Below, in pieces: positions 57,899-64,000 of a DNA stretch of 64,000 nucleotides. Positions within the stretch are counted from its first letter, which is position 1; each line of letters opens with the position of its first letter. The stretch spans positions 1-64,000 of the forward strand of contig JAEESE010000002.1 of the NCBI GenBank assembly GCA_016286165.1, given 5' to 3'. The notes below the pieces were generated by a model, which was not told the DNA's origin, ran no database searches, and worked only from the letters and a program-made list of their open reading frames with translations. The DNA is from Bacteroidaceae bacterium (GTDB lineage Bacteria; Bacteroidota; Bacteroidia; Bacteroidales; Bacteroidaceae). Made by a program: the position numbers and the translations under genes.

Positions 57899-57975
57899 CA
57901 GGCAGAAAGGTCACCTTGCAACGGTCAAACACCTTCTGAATAAACCGGAAATTAAACAGCGTAAATAAGATAGTT

Positions 57976-59772
57976 ATGAAGCGAACAGCGCTTTCGATCA
58001 TGATGATTATGCTGGCGGCATCGCAGATCCTTGCCTACAAGCAGCAGTCTATCGACATTAACGTAAATGGCCAGAAGAGGAACATGGTGGTGTTCACGCC
58101 CAACTCTCTCCCTGCCAAATCGCCCCTTTTCATAGTGACGCACGGCATGAACCAAAGCCCTGAATATCAATACGGAGCTGATAAGATGTACGAGATGATA
58201 GACACGGCCAAGTTCGTAGTCACCTACCTGCGTAGCGATGGCAACACATGGGACATAGGCGGCACCAAGGACCAGACCTTCGTCATCAAGACCATTGACG
58301 AGATGGCAGCACGTTTCGACATCGACAAAGACCGCGTGTACTGGTCAGGCTTCTCGATGGGTTCGATGCTCATCCACCATTGCATTGCCAATATGCAGGA
58401 CAAGATAGCAGCCTTCGCCCCCACGAGCGGCATTCAGTTCTCAGAGTCGCCTTGGAACAACTGCAAGAAGCCCGTAAACCTGTTGGAGTGCATCGCCTAT
58501 GGCGACGATGTGTTCGGTTACGAGCAATATGGCATTCACGCATATATCGAGAACTATGCCAAGCACGACAACCACCCCAACTACTCCAAGACACAGCACT
58601 ATAAGCCTATCAGTTCCAGCTGGTACGACGGCGACCTCGAGAAATGGACCGGAGGCATCAACGGCGGAGAGGTATGGCTCTACTCATACAACAACGGCGG
58701 CCACTGGCCTATGGATTTGAACCGCCACCTGATATGGAACTTCTGCAAACGCTTCATCCTGAATCAGCCATTGGTAAGAATCACCCAGCCCGCTGGCGAG
58801 ACCACCAATGTGTGCATGGCACCTAAGGGCGAAGCAGAATTCCCTGATATAGAAATACGTACAACGGTGAAAGCTCCCAGCGGCAAGATTGTGAAGATGG
58901 ACTTCTACGACGGCCGCACAGTCATTGAATCAAAGACGGCTTCGCCATGGACCGCGACGATAACAGCGCCCTCGAGCGGCAAACACAGCCTGCGCGTAGA
59001 GGTTGTCGACAACAAGGACAAGACGGCACAAGCCTCTTGTCTCGTCACTAACACTGCGTCATCTACCTCGTACAACTTCACAACGGCTTTCAACACTGAG
59101 GGCATAGTGCCACAGGGCTGGCAAGTGTCCAACGGCTCAACAAAACGCGTAGGCGGTGGCAATGCATATACCGACGGTCTGCGCGTGCTTCACTTCACCA
59201 ACAACAGCAGAGCCTTTGAGTACGGATTGCTCGTACAGAACAATACGGGCAGGGCCAAGGCCAGTTGGGCTAAGTTCGGAAGCAAGGCCGCACGGTCCAG
59301 CCTCTCACTCCATCCAGGCCACTATGCCCTCAAGTACAAACTATGCAATTGGGACCAACCAGAGTTCGCACCCGTGACCATTACCATCGAGGACCGCGAT
59401 GGGCAGGAGGTGGCGTCGGAAACTGTTACGCCCAGCATCAACATAGGTGGGAACGTGGGCAACAAGTTCGCCAGATTCAGCCAAAAGGTGTTTGAGTTCG
59501 ACATAGCCGAGAAGAACGATTACGTGATAGCTTTTTATGCTGACGCCGTCAAGAATGCTGATTTCGTGCTGGGGCAACTCACCCTGCAGGCAGTAGAGTT
59601 CGGCACCACGGCCATCATGGGCATACCAGATTCGCCGATACAAACCTCTGGCCAGCGCTCCGATGTCAATGCCGACGGCCGTAGCTTCGACATGAGCGGC
59701 AGACAGCTGCAGCCAAGGCAGTTGAAACGCGGTCTATACATCTTAAACGGGCGCAAGACCGTTGTTCAATAA
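57976..59772 (+). CDS. secreted alpha/beta-hydrolase (esterase, PHB-depolymerase/feruloyl-esterase-like)
   Basis: 598 residues. Signal peptide MKRTALSIMMIMLAASQILA, an esterase domain (about 22-265) with PLFIVTHGMNQSPEYQYG (oxyanion region), RVYWSGFSMGSMLIHH (nucleophile Ser127) and YNNGGHWPMDLNRHLIW (candidate catalytic His). An Ig-like domain (about 275-360; FYDGRTVIESKTASPWTA), a carbohydrate-binding-like sandwich (about 365-540) and the Gly/basic tail (MSGRQLQ, LKRGLYILNGRKTVVQ) follow. It probably removes acyl groups from a polysaccharide at the cell surface. The family is clear, the ester unknown. It precedes the GH31 gene by 112 bp with no terminator between. Confidence 0.85.
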   Translation: MKRTALSIMMIMLAASQILAYKQQSIDINVNGQKRNMVVFTPNSLPAKSPLFIVTHGMNQSPEYQYGADKMYEMIDTAKFVVTYLRSDGNTWDIGGTKDQTFVIKTIDEMAARFDIDKDRVYWSGFSMGSMLIHHCIANMQDKIAAFAPTSGIQFSESPWNNCKKPVNLLECIAYGDDVFGYEQYGIHAYIENYAKHDNHPNYSKTQHYKPISSSWYDGDLEKWTGGINGGEVWLYSYNNGGHWPMDLNRHLIWNFCKRFILNQPLVRITQPAGETTNVCMAPKGEAEFPDIEIRTTVKAPSGKIVKMDFYDGRTVIESKTASPWTATITAPSSGKHSLRVEVVDNKDKTAQASCLVTNTASSTSYNFTTAFNTEGIVPQGWQVSNGSTKRVGGGNAYTDGLRVLHFTNNSRAFEYGLLVQNNTGRAKASWAKFGSKAARSSLSLHPGHYALKYKLCNWDQPEFAPVTITIEDRDGQEVASETVTPSINIGGNVGNKFARFSQKVFEFDIAEKNDYVIAFYADAVKNADFVLGQLTLQAVEFGTTAIMGIPDSPIQTSGQRSDVNADGRSFDMSGRQLQPRQLKRGLYILNGRKTVVQ

Positions 59773-59884
59773 CAACCGCTGAAACCGTCTGACATGCAGA
59801 ATAGCCTCCATGACAAGGCATGAACTGCACTTGCAGAAGCACCATTTATATTGTCAAAGAAACAAACAAAAGCCATTATTTACA

Positions 59885-62800
59885 ATGAAGCGTCTAATAC
59901 TTTTCATTATCATAGCCGTCGGCACGACGGCAGCTGCAGTAGCAAGCGTGACGGCCAGACGTCTGAATCCCACTACCGTGGAGGTGCGCGATGCCGATGG
60001 CCGCGTGCTCATGTTTGACTTTTACGGTCCTAATATTGTACGCCTGTTTCTGGACCCTCGCGGAGGCATCGTTCGCAATCCCGAGGCGCAGCCTCCAGCA
60101 GAAATACTTGTGGAGCAACCTCGTCGCGCAGTAGGTGAGCTTACCATTGACGATAAAGGCACTGCCTACATCATTCAAACGCCTCAGCTGGCCATAAGCA
60201 TAGAAAAGGCTTCCGGGCGCTTGGATTTCACCGACCGCCGGTCTGGAAAAAAGGTTACAGGCTCGCTGCCCACCGAGTCTTCGCCTTCGGGCATCGCATT
60301 CGATGCAAAGAGCTCTTCGTTGCAGCTCTCGGCCCAGTCCGACGAGTACTTCTACGGTGGCGGCGTGCAGAACGGGCGCTTCTCGCACCGAGGCACAACA
60401 ATAGCCATCGAGAACACCAACAACTGGGTCGACGGCGGAGTGTCATCGCCTACGCCTTTCTATTGGTCCACTGCTGGTTACGCCATTCTTTGGCACACCT
60501 TCCGTCCCGGAAAATATGACTTCGGAGCCACCGAGCCCGGCAAAGTAAAACTGATGCACGAAGAGAGCTATCTCGACCTCTTCTTCATGGTGGATGACGG
60601 TTGTGTGCCATTGCTCAACGATTTCTACCAGTTGACCGGGCATCCCGTGCTGCTGCCTAAGTTCGGATTCTACGAAGGGCATCTGAATGCATACAACCGC
60701 GACTATTGGAAGCCGCTGCCCGAAGATTCCCCTGCAGATAAAAACGCTAGCATCCTCTTTGAAGACGGCCACCTATACAAAGAATTCCAAGAGCCCGTTG
60801 ACGGAGGCATACGCGAAACCCTCAATGGTGAGCAGGAAGGCAGCTATCAGTTCTCGGCGCGCGCCGTCGTCGACCGTTATGAGAAAGCCGACATGCCCCT
60901 GGGCTGGATTCTGCCCAACGACGGCTATGGTGCAGGCTACGGCCAGACCTCGTCGCTCGAAGGTAATATTGAAAACCTCAGGCAGTTTGGCGACTATGCT
61001 CAACAGAAGGGCGTGGAGATAGGCCTCTGGACACAGAGCGACCTGCACCCGAAGGAAGGCATCGAACCGCTACTGCAGCGTGATATCGTACGCGAGGTGC
61101 GCGATGCCGGTGTACGCGTGCTTAAAACCGACGTGGCATGGGTCGGCGCAGGCTATTCCTTCGGCCTCAACGGAGTAGCAGACGTAGGACGTATCACGCC
61201 CTACTACGGTGATGATGCCCGCCCGTTCATCATATCGCTCGACGGCTGGGCTGGCACTCAACGCTACGCAGGCATCTGGACGGGCGACCAGTCGGGTGGC
61301 GACTGGGAATATATCCGCTTCCATATACCCACCTACATCGGTTCAGGCCTTAGCGGACAACCCAATATCGGCTCCGATATGGACGGCATCTTCGGCGGGC
61401 GGAACATGCCTGTCAACGTGCGCGACTACCAATGGAAGACGTTCACTCCAATGCAGTTGAACATGGACGGCTGGGGCAGCAACCCCAAGTACCCGCAAGC
61501 CCTTGGCGAGCCCGCCACGAGCATCAACAGATGGTATCTCAAGCTCAAGTCCATGCTCATGCCTTATACTTACACCATTGCTCACGAAGCCATCGACGGC
61601 CTGCCTATGATAAGGCCTGTGGGCGATGAGAAATACGAGTTCCTTTACGGGCCCTCGTTCTTGGTAGCTCCTATCTATCAGAACACCGCTGCCGACGAAC
61701 AGGGCAACGACCTCCGCCATGGGATTTACCTGCCCGAAGGTGAGTGGGTGGACTTCTTCAGCGGCACCTGCTACCGGGGCGGGCGTGTCATCAACTGCTT
61801 CGCAGCACCTTTGTGGAAGTTGCCCGTGTTCGTTCGTCGAGGTGCTATAATACCTGCCATACACGCCCACAACAATCCGAATCAGGTGGACGCTCACACG
61901 CGCGGGTTCTTTATCTACCCTTACGAGCACTCCGAGTTCACAGCCTACGACGATGACGGCCGCACACAAGCCTACCTGCGAGGCGAGAGCGCTACGACAC
62001 TTATCACATCAGACATTGACGAACGAGGCATTCTCACCGTGGCAGTGCATCCCACAAAAGGTTCCTTTGCCGGTTTCGAGCCTGTGAAGAGCACCGAGTT
62101 CATCATAAACCTGCAAGAGCGGCCCAAGAAGATAGAGCTGAAGATGAACGGCAAGAAGATGAAGCTCGACGAAGCCCAAACCCTGGACGACTTCATGGAG
62201 AACACCAACGTCTTCTTCTACGACCCTGCACCGCAACTCAACCTGTGGGCTACGCCCAACAGCGAGATGTCACGCATGAATATCATTCATTCGCCACGCC
62301 TATACGTATGCGCTGCTGATGCCGATATCACCGCCACTAAGGTAGAGGTAATCATCGACGGCTACACGTTCAACACTGCCGACCCGCTATTGCGTCACAG
62401 CGGAGTACTCGGGCAGCCCGAGCTGCAGACCGACGACTTCGAAGACGGAGCCATCTCACCATCGGCCTACGAATTGCCTCTAAAATGGTCTGACGTGGAA
62501 GGTGCCGACTACTACGAGATAGAGCACGACGGGCGTCTATACTCAAATATCACTGCCACTTCATTCACTCTCGGCGACCTTAAACCCGAGACGAACTACG
62601 AGGTGCGCGTCCGAGCTGTGAACAAAGACGGCCAAGGCGCATGGACACGCGAGAAGTTCCGCACATCGCCAGACCCGCTCCGCTACGCTATCCGAGGCAT
62701 AACGGCCGAGTGCAGCATACCAGACCAACGCGGACAGGGTATCAGCCACCTCTTCGATTTTGACGAGACCACGACCTGGCACACAGCTTGGGACCAGCCG

Positions 62801-63673
62801 AATGCCACTCCGTTCGATATCATTCTCGACCTGCACCTCATAACACAGATCGACAGCCTACGCTACATTCCACGCCAGGACCACGGCAACGGCACCATCT
62901 CACGCTGCAGCGTGGAATACAGCCTCGACAAGCAACAGTGGAGCAAGGCAATGGACAATGGGCAGTGGATAACCAAGGAGGCCCCGTTGCGCTACCTCCG
63001 CCTGCACGTTGAGGAATCCCGTGGCGGTTTCGGTAGCGGCCAGCAGATATACGTCTTCCGCAACCCTGATGCCGAGCCGATGATTCCCGGTGATATAAAC
63101 CACGACAACCGAATCGACGAGAACGACCTCATCGGATTCACCAACTACACTGGACTGCGTCAAGGCGATGGCGACTTCGAAGGCTATATCAGCCGCGTCG
63201 ACCTAAACCGCAACGGACTTATCGACGCTTACGACATCTCAGCTGCAGCAATAGAACTTGAGAGTGGTGTTAGCAGCCGTCGTGCGCCTTCCGTAGCAGG
63301 CGAGATAACCTTCTCGACCGACAAGGCTCAAGTGGCAGCTGGCGACATAGTCACCATCACCGTCAAAGGTAAGACGCTCCAAAGTGTCAATGCCCTCAGT
63401 TTCGCAATACCTTACGATGCCACTCAATGGGAATACCTCGGCATCGACCCGGTGGGCATGAAGGAGATGCGCAGCCTCACCAACGACCGTTTGCACTCCA
63501 ACGGACAGAAGGTCCTCTACCCCACTTTCGTCAACTGCGGCGAACATCCCTATCTCGATGCTGATGCCACCCTGATGATCATTCGCTTCCGTGCTAAGCA
63601 GCGCGGGCGCGTCAACTTGAAGCCGCAGGACGGAATCCTCGTAGACAAATACCTCAACACAATCAATTTTTGA
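59885..63673 (+). CDS. GH31 enzyme (probable alpha-N-acetylgalactosaminidase) with FN3, CBM32, dockerin and cohesin modules
   Basis: 1262 residues from ATG 59885, which opens a signal peptide (MKRLILFIIIAVGTTAAAVA). GH31 barrel: FYGGGVQNGRFSHRG, LKTDVAWVGAGYSFG (nucleophile Asp416), WTGDQSGGDWEYIRFHIP (acid/base Asp468), SDMDGIFGG. The KTDVAWVG and TGDQSGG motifs match the GH31 subgroup that removes alpha-GalNAc, the core mucin O-glycan sugar. Accessory modules: FN3 (about 864-927), F5/8-type CBM32 (about 935-1059), a two-loop dockerin (about 1068-1126; GDINHDNRIDENDL, VDLNRNGLIDAYDI) and a cohesin-like sandwich (about 1139-1262; ITFSTDKAQVAAGDIVTITV). Having both dockerin and cohesin allows assembly with other enzymes. 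Substrate is inferred from motifs. Confidence 0.88.
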   Translation: MKRLILFIIIAVGTTAAAVASVTARRLNPTTVEVRDADGRVLMFDFYGPNIVRLFLDPRGGIVRNPEAQPPAEILVEQPRRAVGELTIDDKGTAYIIQTPQLAISIEKASGRLDFTDRRSGKKVTGSLPTESSPSGIAFDAKSSSLQLSAQSDEYFYGGGVQNGRFSHRGTTIAIENTNNWVDGGVSSPTPFYWSTAGYAILWHTFRPGKYDFGATEPGKVKLMHEESYLDLFFMVDDGCVPLLNDFYQLTGHPVLLPKFGFYEGHLNAYNRDYWKPLPEDSPADKNASILFEDGHLYKEFQEPVDGGIRETLNGEQEGSYQFSARAVVDRYEKADMPLGWILPNDGYGAGYGQTSSLEGNIENLRQFGDYAQQKGVEIGLWTQSDLHPKEGIEPLLQRDIVREVRDAGVRVLKTDVAWVGAGYSFGLNGVADVGRITPYYGDDARPFIISLDGWAGTQRYAGIWTGDQSGGDWEYIRFHIPTYIGSGLSGQPNIGSDMDGIFGGRNMPVNVRDYQWKTFTPMQLNMDGWGSNPKYPQALGEPATSINRWYLKLKSMLMPYTYTIAHEAIDGLPMIRPVGDEKYEFLYGPSFLVAPIYQNTAADEQGNDLRHGIYLPEGEWVDFFSGTCYRGGRVINCFAAPLWKLPVFVRRGAIIPAIHAHNNPNQVDAHTRGFFIYPYEHSEFTAYDDDGRTQAYLRGESATTLITSDIDERGILTVAVHPTKGSFAGFEPVKSTEFIINLQERPKKIELKMNGKKMKLDEAQTLDDFMENTNVFFYDPAPQLNLWATPNSEMSRMNIIHSPRLYVCAADADITATKVEVIIDGYTFNTADPLLRHSGVLGQPELQTDDFEDGAISPSAYELPLKWSDVEGADYYEIEHDGRLYSNITATSFTLGDLKPETNYEVRVRAVNKDGQGAWTREKFRTSPDPLRYAIRGITAECSIPDQRGQGISHLFDFDETTTWHTAWDQPNATPFDIILDLHLITQIDSLRYIPRQDHGNGTISRCSVEYSLDKQQWSKAMDNGQWITKEAPLRYLRLHVEESRGGFGSGQQIYVFRNPDAEPMIPGDINHDNRIDENDLIGFTNYTGLRQGDGDFEGYISRVDLNRNGLIDAYDISAAAIELESGVSSRRAPSVAGEITFSTDKAQVAAGDIVTITVKGKTLQSVNALSFAIPYDATQWEYLGIDPVGMKEMRSLTNDRLHSNGQKVLYPTFVNCGEHPYLDADATLMIIRFRAKQRGRVNLKPQDGILVDKYLNTINF

Positions 63674-63728
63674 ACACACCAACCTACAACCTTCAAACTC
63701 TAAACAATCGGCACTCAAGCCGTGACCT

Positions 63729-64000
63729 ATGGCCAAGGACAAGATAATGTACGTCTGCGACAACTGCGGACAGGAAAGCGCAAAATGGATTGGGAAATGC
63801 CCAGCTTGTGGGCAATGGAACACCTTCAAGGAGATCCGCGTTGGGAAACCGTCGAGTCCGGCGTCCCCAAGCAAACTATCAGCACTCAACGCCCAGCTCT
63901 CAAGCCCCATGCCTCTATCCCAGATTCGTGCTGAGGAAGAGCCGCGCATGGATCTGCACGACGATGAGCTCAACCGAGTGCTCGGCGGAGGTCTCGTGCC
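63729..64000 (+). CDS. radA: DNA repair protein RadA, 3'-truncated by the window edge
   Basis: The first 90 codons of RadA/Sms. ATG at 63729 gives MAKDKIMYVCDNCGQESAKW, the N-terminal zinc finger with CDNC and CPAC pairs (Cys10, Cys13, Cys24, Cys27). After a variable linker comes the start of the RecA-like core (DDELNRVLGGGLVP), just before the Walker A motif, which lies beyond base 64000. RadA is a branch-migration helicase in recombination. It is 55 bp after the GH31 stop codon. Confidence 0.93.
   Translation, partial: MAKDKIMYVCDNCGQESAKWIGKCPACGQWNTFKEIRVGKPSSPASPSKLSALNAQLSSPMPLSQIRAEEEPRMDLHDDELNRVLGGGLV

Overview
The window reads as a chromosomal segment of a gut- or mouth-type Bacteroidales, most like Prevotella or a close relative. 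Direct evidence is the recurring -7 box TAnnTTTG (often with a TTTG about 20 bp upstream) in front of many genes, BspA-type leucine-rich-repeat proteins, dockerin-like C-termini, a SusB-type GH97 enzyme, an EF-G2 paralogue, and the guaB - two parvulins - OstA-like - mutL gene order. No rRNA, tRNA, transposase, phage gene or CRISPR array was found.

Layout. 1-13.9 kb: large secreted proteins on the + strand (a 5'-incomplete BspA protein, a 1709-residue BspA-like protein, a LamG/GH43 enzyme with two dockerin-like repeats, and a multi-domain secreted tyrosine phosphatase). 14-24.6 kb: gdhA (-), a DPP-IV peptidase (+), a secreted nitroreductase (-), a GH43-lipocalin-YraN operon (+), hemW (-) and EF-G2 (+). 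24.7-38 kb: a GH43 arabinanase-like enzyme (-), an OmpA lipoprotein (+), a 0.65-kb repeat-rich non-coding stretch, a GH20-GH33 fusion (-), an FAD dehydrogenase (-) and GH97 (-). 38-48 kb: a long minus-strand housekeeping cluster (guaB, two periplasmic PPIases, OstA-like, a small membrane protein, mutL, trpS). 48-64 kb: a second repeat-rich non-coding stretch, a 1189-residue secreted protein of unknown function, a GH20 / exported KduI pair with an orphan galactitol-type EIIC upstream, a coiled-coil membrane protein, a secreted esterase, a GH31 enzyme with CBM32, dockerin and cohesin modules, and the start of radA at the right edge.

How it works together. Two GH20s, a sialidase module and a probable GH31 alpha-N-acetylgalactosaminidase suggest attack on mucin-type host glycans. 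Three GH43s, the esterase and KduI suggest plant arabinan or pectin use. No SusC/SusD pair or hybrid two-component sensor is present, so these enzymes are dispersed rather than held in a classic polysaccharide utilization locus. The large exported proteins carry one of two C-terminal modules: a dockerin-like calcium loop or a short Gly-rich/basic sorting-like tail.

Most unusual signal: non-coding arrays with a strict 22-bp period (cores such as ACGACCGGTCGT or ATGACCTATCGT, 10-bp spacers) at two loci 20 kb apart. They share a 3' flank, and one locus also has an inverted pair of a 23-bp motif that recurs after two of the secreted-protein genes.
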